Below, piece after piece: positions 1 to 12,900 of a DNA stretch of 64,000 nucleotides; the first letter of the stretch is position 1; each line of letters opens with the position of its first letter. Below the pieces are notes generated by a model. That model was not told the origin of the DNA and made no database searches. It saw only the letters and a list, made by a program, of their open reading frames with translations. Origin of the DNA: Paragonimus westermani (lineage: Eukaryota > Platyhelminthes > Trematoda > Plagiorchiida > Troglotrematidae); the NCBI GenBank assembly GCA_008508345.1, contig QNGE01000121.1:260532-324531 (forward strand). The letters run 5' to 3'. Both the position numbers and the translations under genes were made by a program.

Positions 1-797
1 CTTGAACCGACGATTGCAAAAAGTGTACCCAGAAGTTGTAATGAATTACTCATTGTCAGTCGCCCCATTTTCGGAGTCCGTGCTGCTATTTGTTTCGATT
101 TGTTCTACCCAGCTACTAATTTAGAAAGTTTTTTTATGAACCTATAAAACACTGCTTTGCTTATAACGCATGTAGGTTTTCAGCGGTTGACGCGAGACAG
201 CTTAAAGACGCATTCTTTGAAGTATAAACAAGATCTAGGTGGGAGAAGTGAGCATACGCTGAGTAACACATCGATGTGAATTGAACGTAACATGAATTCA
301 ATAACAGTTTCCGCATCCTGACAGAACATCCAGCCCAGTTTGGAGCTCCTCAGCAACGCGCATTCTCGCTGCTAATGGCTTTCGAACACCGGTTCACATC
401 CTGGCGAAGCAGCCGTTTTGGCTTTCGCGTTAACCACACCCCCGACACTACCAGACTATTATGCCCGAACAACCACATACACATTTTGCTGTTAGTAATG
501 CTCAGAGTCCGCGATCATCTCTGGAGGAGACACTCCAACCAATGATCCCCTGGTTAGACTTCCCGTCAAGGTGAATGACAGATATCACTAAACTTCCTGG
601 GCGACGCTTTCATTATACGTTATATGTAGGTTATCAAACCAAATAGTGAAACAGTCTAAATGCAGCGATTCATTTGCTCCTGTCTAATCCGCAGTTTGAC
701 AAATCTGTGAATGCTACATACGAGATTTTTCCTGACTGTCTAACTTTAGTTCACTTAGAATCTCGTTATTTCCTCATTTTTGTTCATGTGGATATAG
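1..797. other. tolloid intron/upstream sequence, no exon recognised
   Basis: The first visible exon begins at 798 in phase 1, so this is intron or earlier gene sequence. I looked for the end of CUB1 (a GFxAxY-type strand) and found none I could support. No repeat or RNA gene is evident. Confidence 0.6.
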
Positions 798-943
798 CCA
801 TATGTGGTGGAGAATTACAGATGGAATCCGGAACACTGAATAGCCCACAATATCCAGAATCATATCGACCAAGCAAAGAATGTGTTTGGCAAATTATTGT
901 GCCCGTCGGTTATTCTGTGGCCTTGAGTTTTCACTCATTCCAG
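798..943 (+). CDS. tld: tolloid exon: CUB2, N-terminal half
   Basis: The acceptor is GGATATAG and the donor is CAG|GTAGGT. The exon enters in phase 1 and leaves in phase 0. It encodes [20 protein letters not shown] and on to HSFQ, the first beta strands of a CUB domain. The first two CUB cysteines (ICGG and KECVW) are present, with the YP-x-SY turn. It corresponds to BMP1 CUB2, because the next exon supplies the CUB2-specific continuation and EGF1 follows. Upstream sequence (1-797) shows no recognisable CUB1 exon. Confidence 0.9.
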
Positions 944-3900
944 GTAGGTCAACTGTTTTCTTTCCGTGTAACTAATCAATGTCTGTGTTCGGTCTCTCCA
1001 TAGGGTATTAACGCAGCTGACGTTATATGACATTTTTAATCAATTACCTCTTTGAGGAACATAATTCTGGATCGCGTGTTACCATTGAAGTTTTTAAGTG
1101 TTGTCTCATTATTCACGCAAAAATTCTACAACTTCAGAAAAAGCAATACAATTTATCATGGAAATGAAACTCCACGATACCCACCCGTTGAAAGTAGACA
1201 AATCTGTCAGAGGTCATGGAGGTTACACAGAGGAGGCCACTGAAGTAAGGCTTAAAGGCCAGCAGATTCGTAAACCTTAATTAAGTTCACTACCTAAACT
1301 AATCCTACATTGGGATATTCTGGGTTCTGTATACATTTATTCACCAAGATATAAGCTGCCAAAAGTCAATTTGCATTTCATATCTGTAGGACCTTGACTA
1401 CTTTGTGTATCTTCTGCTCACCACGGTGTTTGATCATTCGCAAGTTTAATTTATATGCAAAAATTCACCTGCGAATAACGGTTTGTATTTATCATGCTAG
1501 CTCTGCTTGTCAACACGGCTTTTTGCACACCTTTCAATTTTACTGTCTGTTTATCTGTATTAATGCTTGCCAGAGTTCTTATCATGGGACCTTTCAATTA
1601 TTTCTCAAACTTGTGTCCACTCGACTGTATGATAACAAACCATCAGCATTGATTCCTACCTCAGTTAACTTTAACTCGTCAGCCATGTTGCTATCTCAGT
1701 AAACATTTTGTATTCCATGATTTGTGAATTTCAAGTAACCGTGGTTCCCAGCTAGATTTCCCATACCAAAACATTGTTATACGTTGCAAAAAGTCGTTTG
1801 CCGACGGAAAACTGATAAATTACGGTATAGGAAAGGACCGATGTGATGTGATTCTTTTTTGCAAAGAGATGTTCGTTTCCTATGCAGATTGCACATCCAG
1901 AGTCAGCTTATATTCTAAAACGTTTTTAAATAATAACTGCAATTTCGGTTGTAAAATGATTCCACGACGAAGTTTCGAAGTTTCGATTTTGCACAATACA
2001 ACGACTTCGAGGATCAATTATGGCATGTTCCGGATAGTTGTTATGCATAACGGATGTAGTGACACTTAATGGATTCATTGTGGTTTTCCAGCATAATCGT
2101 ACATCATCTACCACTATGACTTTGTTCAAAAAATAACTGATATTCAATCAATTAACAATTCAATTAAAGTGGTTTTGATTTTCTTCACTGCCCGGAACTT
2201 CCGAAGTACTTTTCGGAAAAGCCACTCTGTCGCACCAATAGTATGAAGTCTTATTGAGTTTGGCTCGGTTGAGCATTCCCTATGAGAATGTAGCCTGGCA
2301 ATTCGAATATTTTGGGTCAATCTGGTTGAAAACATTTCCTTCTCTGTGAGATTTGGTCATACCAGTCTGTAAGGTAATCAGGGAGAATGAATGCTGATAG
2401 CATCCGTTAGAAATTACGGAATCAAGGAATTCTAGGTTGGCATTGTTCGTAGTTACTTTTTCAATAAATCTTTGTAGGAATTTTTTTGCGGTATTTGCGC
2501 GCAAATTTCAAAACACCAAAGAGTGTGTACAGGTGAGTGAATGTAATCGGTTATAAAACACTTCCTCACGTTTTTCACTATGATTAATGGTAAACACCGC
2601 GAAACCGAAAGCTAGCTTAATCGAATGCGTAACATCTTCTGAACGTGATACAGAACTAACGCCAGCGAGGCCTTTCAGGTCGTCTACATAATTATTGACA
2701 TTTAATTACTACGTTTTGAAGATTTCCTGGTTATTGGTGGACTGCACCCTACTCTCTGTAATCAACGTTAATTGATCGTTAGCCTCTCATTGTTTTGTTG
2801 GCGAACTCGGGCTGATCTGAGACTCATTCGTGTTTATATTATTTTTTGCCGTGTGTGACTAGAGTCCTCTAATCATGAGCAAAACAGTCTGGTTTTGTTT
2901 TACGGAAAATGTCAACTGTAATGTGTAGTCGTAGACAAGCAGCAAAATGTTAGGGTTTACATTGTAGACACTTGTTGTTGAATTCTCCACTAAAAGTTAT
3001 TTGGGAAGAACATTGTTTCTAACATTTTACAACATCGTATGTTACGAAACTCTTCAGTATGGATCAACAAAATGTTAATGGTTATATTGGTTGATTACAT
3101 TGATATACCAAATTATTTGATGGATACTCGCTGTACTGATGTTCGTTTCAGATTACTTTTTTCTACATCGCACAGTGTACAAAGCGGTTCAACGTTTTAG
3201 TGCAACGCAGTACTAAGTAAATTTTCAGATGATTTCAGACGACTGAAACCAATTACGCATGATTACAAACCTCGTAAGTATCAATACACGAAGGCAATAC
3301 ACTTCTTATCACATGTTGCATCGTGTATTGGGAACTAGTGATCTTTTAGGATACACAGTTATGTGACTCCGTGGATTGAACTCCAATGATGTTTTTTTCT
3401 CAATGTGGGCCTTTTAAATGAATGTGGAAAGAGAAAACCAAAATGTCTGACCGTCGGATTTTTTTGTCCTGTTAACTCTGTTTCATCCCATCAAATAAGC
3501 ATTATAGTGTTTGTTTTGAATAGCATAGTTACACAATGTTACTGAAAAAGGGTAAAAGAACACAAAAGCTTAAAAAATTAAACCGTTTATTCGCCACAAT
3601 ACTTTAGACTGAGTACAATGCATTTTTGTTGTGGAAATAACTCCATCCAAATGATGAAATCATTGATTATTTACTCAAACGAATGTGAAATCGTTGACCT
3701 ATTGTCCCGATGTACAGATGTCAAATGGAGAGTGATCGAACATAACGATTGTACGACACCAGTACGTGTTTCAACTCACTTTCGAACTTGATCTTGGACG
3801 GGCTGGAATTCTTGTTAAGATCTACTGAGATGTTTAAATAGACCGTGCTTACTGCCGCTTGCAACTTCTACCTGCACAGCAATGGTTTTATCGTTCGTCA

Positions 3901-6900
3901 GTTTCATAATCTTGGCACTTGCCCACACTCTTTAGTCACAAAAACGTATCTGCTCATCATTTGATATCCACTGCATCTTTCTGTTCTACTGACTGATCGA
4001 CTGTGCACGACCGCGCTACTCGGAATCATTTATTTTTGTAAGGTGCGATAGGCTGGTAAGATCGAGGTTAACTCGCGCTTACCAAAACTTGTTCTGAATA
4101 CACACAAAAATTTGCATTCGAGTGTAGGTTCTGATCGGGATGGAAACTTTGACGTGGTCTGAAAACGTTTCATCAATAGAAGGAACAAGTTTTTAGGAGT
4201 AAACACAGAAGCTATCTGATAATGAGATAACACAGTTTGGCTTGAGTGTAAAACATTTGAATTAAAGTGTTCGTAAACAACAATAAACGTACATTTCATC
4301 ATCTGCTCATATCCTCATTGATCGTTTTCATATTTCTCTGATGTCACTGCAGTGAATTTGCAATTCCTTAATCCTGAGGCTCACATAGGTGAATAATGAT
4401 TTAGAAGAGTGTCGCAAGTTCTCAAACATTGGCAACGTTCAAGAGACTGAAGGCTTCAGTACTGTTTTAAGTTTATATCACACACTTCACCATTTGGGTT
4501 GTAAATACGCACAACACAATGTTTTTAACTTAGCGCCTAGCAACGACGTAAAATGTTAGGAAGAATTACTTCTTTATTCCCAATAATTATCAATAAGTCA
4601 TAAGAAGGTCCAAGCATTGCATAAAATATATCTTGTTGGTGCCCAAACCGGGCCTGCATTCCATGAACAGATCAAAACAGATACGGAACATTCACCGCAC
4701 AAGCGACGCTGAATGTGGATTCTCCATCAGATTGACGTCATTTTAGCGGGGAGTTTGTTGTAGTAGCACACGCACGATTCTTCTTATCTTGATAACCTTG
4801 TGGTCTCAGCTAACTCGAACATGTCGGGACAATCATCCAGTCTCTTCAATCAAACGAACAACTGTGAGTGGACTACGGTATTTCGGTCACACCTATCCGA
4901 CGTGGATTCCGATGATAACAACAAATTAAAGTACTAAGACTGTCATGTACGTACATTTTTGTGGATACAGAGCTGGGACTGTCCATAAGTTGTAGTGAAT
5001 AATTTGCTATGTGGCAACGGCTACTTTATATTCAAAAAATCATCCCCCCGCATTTCCAATCGTGGTCTGACATGCAGTATTTGCAAGTTGACGTACAGTT
5101 ACGGTGACATGTTGTTACGACAACGTGAAAGAACAAGACAAGAACGAACACAATGGCCACGAGTGGTATCTTACTCACGAACGAAACGGAACTTTATCGC
5201 AATATGATGCCACTACCAGAATGCAAGTATGGGAACCAAACTGTCACAGCGTAGAACCCGTAGCAAACAAGAAAAAAGACGGCCTTCAGCCGAGCTTTGT
5301 TTACTACTCAGCCCGAAAACGAAACAGTGGTGTACAGTAGGTGTATTTATCAGTTTTGAGTGGTCTGGTGGTTATGACACTCAACGACTCATCGTGGACG
5401 AGCGTCAAACTTGAACTTTGATGGGAATGGTGGGTATTCAAATTCCCAAAATTGACAAACCCGATTTTCTCGACAACCGGCGCGAATTCCTGGGATAAAA
5501 TGCCTTTTCCTAACACGTGAAGAAAAACCGGAGCTTCGGAAAAGGTGATAGCAATGCGACTGTAAGTGAGTATCGCATGCATTGACGTCAAGACTGTCAG
5601 GAATACAGACAGGAATCGAACACACTCAATTACAAAACACAGTAAACACATCTTTCTTCGGCTCGGTACGACGAGAATGTAAATAACAATGTTGTGAGCA
5701 GAGCTGTCTGCTGAAGATAGCAGCAATGAGAGCTAGATCCACAGTTTAAAAAGAAGGTTGACTGAAGTTAACACCCTGTTTCCATCAGTATTTCGAGGCT
5801 AGTAATTTCGTAATTGGAATAATGGATAAGTATTAACCTTAGAATGATCAATAGTGTTCGTTCATACAACTTTCGCTTTGGTAAATTTCTCTGCATATCA
5901 TCAACTGTGTACTGCAGAAGAGGATACGGTTGGGCGAAAGACAAGGGTCAACTGTGATGTTGAGCATACAGAAGAGATATAACGCTAACCAGTCAGTATT
6001 ATCGTTACAGTAGCAGTATGAAGCTAACAAGTGAGTATTTTTACACGCACAAAGGTGGACACCAACGTTTCAGAGCAACTATTTCAGTATATCGAAACAG
6101 CCAGAGCTTCTCGGTTGAGTGATCAATTATAAACACCTGTATGGGGTTCGGCTGGCGATGCCTCTTCAAAAAATGGTTTATGATTACCGATACTGGTGAT
6201 CTGTGTTTGTCTTTGGGCCAGACAATCAGTTTTTTGTTGGGGGATGGCTACCTGACAAATACGCCGAAAAAAACTAAAACAGCGTGGCAATGTTGATTGT
6301 TTTCTGCCTGTTCACGTAGCTCGTTAGGACGGAATAGTGCAAGTTGCATTCTTGATTGTTACTGCTGCTGTCCGTAAGCTACCTGCTCACTTTGGATCTG
6401 GTTGACATGTAACCGGCTAACTACGTAACATAATGTAGTTACTGACTAATTGATTTTGGAACAATCTTTTACACAGTCGTTTGCAGAAGTGATATATTTA
6501 TCTATAAACAAAACGTTACTTTGACTGTGAAACACAGCAGCCGGTTTCACGCCGATGCCAATTTTGAAAGGTCGCACATATCCGGACATCAGTTTAGGAG
6601 GTAGCGTTCTACTAATGCGTAGCATTTATCACCGAAAAGGTATTCACAAGTTACGTGATCCAATCTGTCTACCGCGAATTAGTTTATCTTTGACCGAAGT
6701 TCTTAATGTAAACACAAGTCTCGATTGTTTGAATGATCGGTTCAAAACAACTTTCCTTCCATTTTTCTGTGACACGGTCGATAACTGAATGTTACCGCTG
6801 TCCACGTTTCGTTTAACAAAACAACTGCTGCTTTACCGCAAAAACTTTTCTCTCATCGTGATTATTGGTTGAGCGATACTCGTTTGCCGGATGCCAATAC

Positions 6901-9900
6901 TTATAAGAGCTTCGACACTCGACACATGTTGCGAATTAAATATCTCCCTGGGTTTTTGTTAATCAAAGGTGAGTCAAGTCTTGAATAACGATTGTATGGA
7001 AGTATTTGACTAGTTTAGTTGACAGTGACATGACTCTCAAAATGCACATGAAATATTTTTGACAACCACTGTGCTTATTATTGAAAATCTCCCCTGTTTC
7101 TAGCTAGAGAAACACGACACATGTGTATACGACTATTTGGAGGTTAGAGATGGCTTGACAGAATCTGCTCCATTGTTGAAGAAACTCTGTGGTTCGCAAC
7201 TTCCGGCGCCAATTAAATCAACAAACAACGTGATGACCGTCAAGTTTGTGTCAGACAGTTCTGTGGAGAAACAAGGTTTTACAGCCACTTTCCAAAAGGG
7301 TAAGACAGTTTTCCCAGTCATCACAGAGACTGTTGATTGTTCAACTGATTAGCCTGTTGCACTCTTGACAGTCCAACAGAAGTATTCTGCAATGTGTGCG
7401 ACCCGTCTTTCAAAAGATATGTAGCACGAAGTTTCTCTTCCTCCATAAACTAAATAAAGTTCAAAGACCTATCGTTTACTAATCGCCAGATAAGGATAGA
7501 TTGTTTTTACGACCACATATAGGAAGAGTTGTTACCTTTGGAAAGTTTCGAAAGTTCAACTGAGCGGTACTGACGTTCACTTGCAAAATGGGTTAAATAG
7601 ATTTGCTAAACGGATTAAGTGCATCCAGACGTTCACAAGTCTTTTCTTTTAATGTTCATTTGCACACTAAATCAGTATTCATCACATTCCTCTGATAAAC
7701 GTGTATGTATTACACACAATGGTTTGTGCTATGCATCACGGTATTTGACATAGATTTAGAAACCTTACGGTGTTTTGGAAACTCAAAAAACATACCGTTT
7801 CCTTCAAGTCATTGTGTTCCGCACGAAATTAACTCACAAGCATTGTTGTCATATGCTTTCCCTATTCACTTACAAAGCCTTCAGTTTTCCCATTAGTGGT
7901 TTTCTGCCATTAGGGCCAGTCATATTGACGGTATTGCATTCCTCTAGCCAATGAAGTTTTTATCCATGTTGGTAGACTGTGTGCCGCCCAATTTCAGTCG
8001 TTGATGTGACGTTGTTAAACACCAACAAAATATCACTTCTTTGTGACCGAAATCAACCGACCTGCCATTCAACTCATGGGTAGTTTCTTCACACCAGGTT
8101 TAGTAAATGTCACACCAGTCTTTTCCCAAAAGAAATTGTTCATTTTGTTACCCCCTATTGATTGGTTAAAGAGTGCGTGCTCCGTAACCAAAAAGGAATT
8201 GAGAAAGGTGAGGAAAAAATTATCTACAGACAAAACGGTTGTACTTCGCAGTTTTTTTTCAAGGAACACGTGTGTGGAGAAAACACATTTAGCCTGCAGG
8301 TATAAGACTAGGTGGATCGCTGTATTGTATAGTTAGATATTGTTCTAACCAGTGGGTACTGTACAAAAGGGTGTGAGATTCAACTGCATATTTTGTGATA
8401 CCTCGGTGGCTATATCGTACATTACTAACTGAGCAGTGACAAGTTCAAACACAGTCTTCCATGAAGCTTCCGTCGAGCATTGAACAGTCTGACTGAGTGT
8501 GGTGCAGAACAGGAAAATTTGATGTCAGACAATGCGCTATTTTGTCTGAAGAATTGTCTGGGGGTGCCAGAAATAAGGAAACTGTTAAACACATTTGGAT
8601 GATAGCGGAACAGTTCTTCTCAGAGGGTTATCCACTGAAGTGAACAGTGCAATTCTGTTTATTTTCCTTTCAGAACAGTATTTGTCTGTTTTTCATTCTA
8701 GTGCTAGTTTCGCTCCTGGTTAGGCAGCTAGTCATGTTTGACAGGATTTTTCAGCAATTTCTTCATAAAGACATTTGCCTTATTCAGAAAAAGACCGTTG
8801 TTGCCAACTGCCTCAAACTCCGGTTATTTTAATATGAAGTAAAGTATACTTAATCTTTGTTAAATGTTCAGCTCACATATTAGCCCGGTCTTCTATTCAT
8901 ATCAAATATCATGAACTATTGAACTGATAGGTGTAATCGCTTGGAATTTTTGGTTGTCTTTCCCCAATCCCTTCATGAGAAACGGTTATCATTCTTGCTA
9001 ATCTCTTAAATAATGTCACTCGTTTGCTCTGCATGCAAACAGTTGCTGATGGACAATCAAGGGTTTGGATGGTTAATCGTTAAACATTCGCCATCGTCGT
9101 CCGAACAGCTACTATATTGGTCCATGGTCTAACTAAAGCAGTAAACCCACGATTTTTGCGACTGATCATTTTATTTCATACGATCGATTGGATAAAGGAT
9201 TGTTCATCGGTCTCGTGAAAAAGATAAAGGTGGATGGTCGGACTCCAGTGCGCACAAACTAGACAGACCGAATCATCACACCTAAACGTTCAGTTTGACC
9301 TCTCGATCTCCCTCAGCAGACACAAAACTCTTGTTCTCTACTATGCGATCTTCCACAAAGACCTTCAGCAGCGCGTAGCGATAAACCAATGATCCCAAGA
9401 TTGGATCACAATGCCACGGTACTGTTGAACAACTTATCAAAGTGAATAATTAGACAACCTCAACAGTTCGACAGTTCGTTTTACGGAAATGAATTACGAT
9501 TTGATGCCGAACAGGCTAAGGACTAACTAAGGTCACATAATAAGGCATTCATACCCACAGCAGTTCCTCAGAACAGTCAACAAGTTCAAAAACAATGAGG
9601 GCGAGCCGAGCTCCAGAAAAGAGTGACGCACTCACAACTCAAGCAAAGTACAATGACCTACAGCTGGCTATTCTCACAACTACCAGATTGACACGATAAA
9701 ACCAAAACGTCTAGGTCAAGATGTAATTAACGGTCAGAAACAGGGGAGGTTGAATGTACAGGGATAAACACTCGGCGGGATCGGGTTGAATCGGTTTTTC
9801 ATTATTGCACTTCAAAAGTGGCTACATCTACACCCCTTTGATGACCTGATGATCATACATTCTCCCTTTGAATAGTTAATCACACTTCAAATGACAAGAA

Positions 9901-12900
9901 TTCGCAAATTTGTTTTTGCATAATTTGAGCACACTTCAGTGTCTTTTCAAATAACGGACTAGAAAGGAAATAACATCACGAGCAAGCTGTAACGCTGAAA
10001 CATTCGACCATTCTTGTATGGCTTCTTTCAGTATACTCAAAATGCTCAGTCCCTTTCACCAGTTAGCATACTTTTCGTAATTATACGCTTACAAATGCGT
10101 TTCTTCCGCCCGAAACCTTGCAGAATTTGATGAATGCAAAACGTTGAAACATGGCTGCTCCCATACCTGTGTCAACACATTGGGTGGTTATCGGTGTCAA
10201 TGTGAGATTGGGTATGAACTACATCCGGACGGAAAAAGATGCGAAGGTATGTTAGTAGCATTAAGTCGAGTTTATATGTACGACATTGGCTACAGTGTTC
10301 GATTGACACATCTCTTCTTACGTCCAAATTCCTCATTACTGTATCTGTTGTGTGCGTAACTGGGAGTACGCGTATCCGGAGTACTGTACTATGTAGACCC
10401 ACTGCTATGTAAACTGCAGTTTCTGGCTGCTACTCAAGCCGTTCCGTAAGTTACTCACAGTGCCAAGGTGACGAATTTGATACGTGTTGGTCTGAGCTGA
10501 AGAAGGCTAAACTGACAATCTAATATAGACATACGCTATGTAGCGTTGGTCAGAAATTAATTACTTTGACTATTTATTGGTTGTCTGATGAAATTCGAAG
10601 AGTTATGGAATGAGCTCCGTGCTGTAATCAATTCCACCTGTATTGCATTTCGATGTGATCATTTTAAAGTAATTCATATACTTCTCTAACTGCATTATAC
10701 CCCACCCACTTTAGTGGGTGCGAGCCCTCTCCTTATCCAACGGTACTTCTGCCCCGAAATTAGAATTTGATATCTATGCTTGTTGCTTTCGTAAGGTGTA
10801 GCGGTCCGCTTTTCCCTAGCCTAAAATCTGTTAGTTATTTTCAGCTGGTCCGCAAACGAGATGAAATGCACAACGAACTCGGAAAAGATTGAGAGGGGGG
10901 TTACAAGCGGTTAGTCCCAGTGACTACCAGCTAAGTGGTGGTCAGGCGTTTCGATCATATTTGGTCACACCATCACCGTGCATACCAGGGACTTGCGCAC
11001 ATGGATCGTGTGCAAGTGTCAGCTTACTGGAACACTACGGAATGCTAGTCCAGACACGTATACAGTATATCGCGGGGTCGCTGCTATGCGTAAGTTGAAG
11101 ATGAGTGTCAGTTACTCACCGCAGCTGTTGCGTTTCCTTTTTCCATAGGCCAAAACCAATTTGCTGTTTGCAAAGACCTTTTTAAACCTCTTCAAGAGCC
11201 GTGATACATATTTGCTATCTTGCAAACTAACGATAGAGGACTGATCAATCTCGAGCTATTAGAGTAAGAAGCACAACATTCACAGAAAGTAAGTCACGCG
11301 CTCCCACAACCTCAATGGCCGTAACCGAGTACTCCACATGTCTGGACTACCATTCTGTGGTGACCCAACAATCCGACACTGATTCACAGCGTACATAACA
11401 TTGATGGGGACCAGTAATTTCGAAACAGCTGTTTACTACTTTGCTGGGAGTCACCGATAGCAACTGTTCATAACCACGTCTGTGTTTTCCATTAAGTACA
11501 GTGTCGAAGTCTGAGTGCTCCGTGGTTTTTCCATGCAACATTTTCATTGCACTTATGAACTGTAATCGAGGAAGAACCTGCCATTTAGTACAACTGGTTT
11601 CGGCCAAAACAATCTAGGCAAAAAAAAACAACTTACCCGCCGGTTGTCATCACTTTTCGGTTTAACTTGATGCAATAAGGTTTTGTTGGGTTAATCACTT
11701 ACAGTAATCATGAAGAATGCGAACCGTCGTTAGTGTTGTTTATTGCGTCCTAGAATGTAAACTTGTCACATTTGTTTTGTTAGGCGATTTCAACTAGCTG
11801 GTGGCTCCTATGATTTGACTATGACACACTTGCCAAACATCTGGTCGAAGAGTCACTCATACTTACACCTTCAAACTGAACAATATAACTTGGAGTTAGA
11901 TACCCTTTGCACACTCAGTTTAATGTACCTAACCAGAATTCTAGATAGGTAACTGATTGGTTTCACATACCCCATTGGTTCCCGGAATGTTCTCTGTGGA
12001 TATAATGTTAACCTTCCCAATCCACATAAACCTAGTATTAAGACATCAGGTATTTTGCCAAGGCTGCAGGGAACATTTCAGAAACTTTTCGAATAACATC
12101 CAACTCTTTCTGCGTGGCATCTTAATGAAAGCGTGGTTTCATGCGAATACTCTAAGCGTCGTTGTGTAGTATTCGTTTCGGCATGTGCATGATAACAAAC
12201 AGTAATTTCGTAGGTCGGGGTCACATTAACGGAATGGTTCATTAAACCGCCTTAAATCGGTCCCTTTAGTTCACTAGTGCACTGTGTGATGTGTAATGTT
12301 GCTTACAAACAAAAATCAACTAACACTTTATCCATTGATATACCGTGGAATTCAATGTAGAGGTTTCAAACATTTGTTCTAACAGCCAGATCATGTTCAG
12401 TCTATCAGATGATACAATGACTGTGTTCCCCTAACATCTGTGTGTTAATTCGGATTATTTCTCCTGTGATGAACCATCCCCTCCGTAGCAAGAATCACTG
12501 GATTAGGTAAACATTGGCACTGTAAATCGTATTTCGAAATTAACAAACTAAAATAGTCTTGCAAACTAATAGAATATAACCTTACAGTTACATGTGGCTT
12601 CCGACAAATAGGAGATTTCGGTTGATTTCAGTTGAACATCTCTCACAAATGGTCACAGTTTCCACATTCTCAGATATTTCAACCAGTTTCCCATTAAAAG
12701 AAGCGTCATACTTGAGTTTGGTCTTTTTTTAGAGCTCGTTAGCAGCTAATATTCTCAACGTAATCGTTTCATTTTAAGCCTCTGAATACCTATAACAACA
12801 CGAAATAATTTACAAACATTGGCTGTGCAAGTATTTTTATGTTGATGAAATTCTTTTGGATATTATGTTTACAAAGATAATTTAGAAGCTCCGGTCTTCA

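Noticed and set aside
350..430. Possible CUB1 end (peptide with NGF near 380)
   Set aside because: It lacks the SDxS...GFxAxY strand pattern and a consistent donor.
5304..5726. 140-codon - strand frame inside the CUB2 intron
   Set aside because: No domain; it overlaps other short frames on both strands, as random sequence does.
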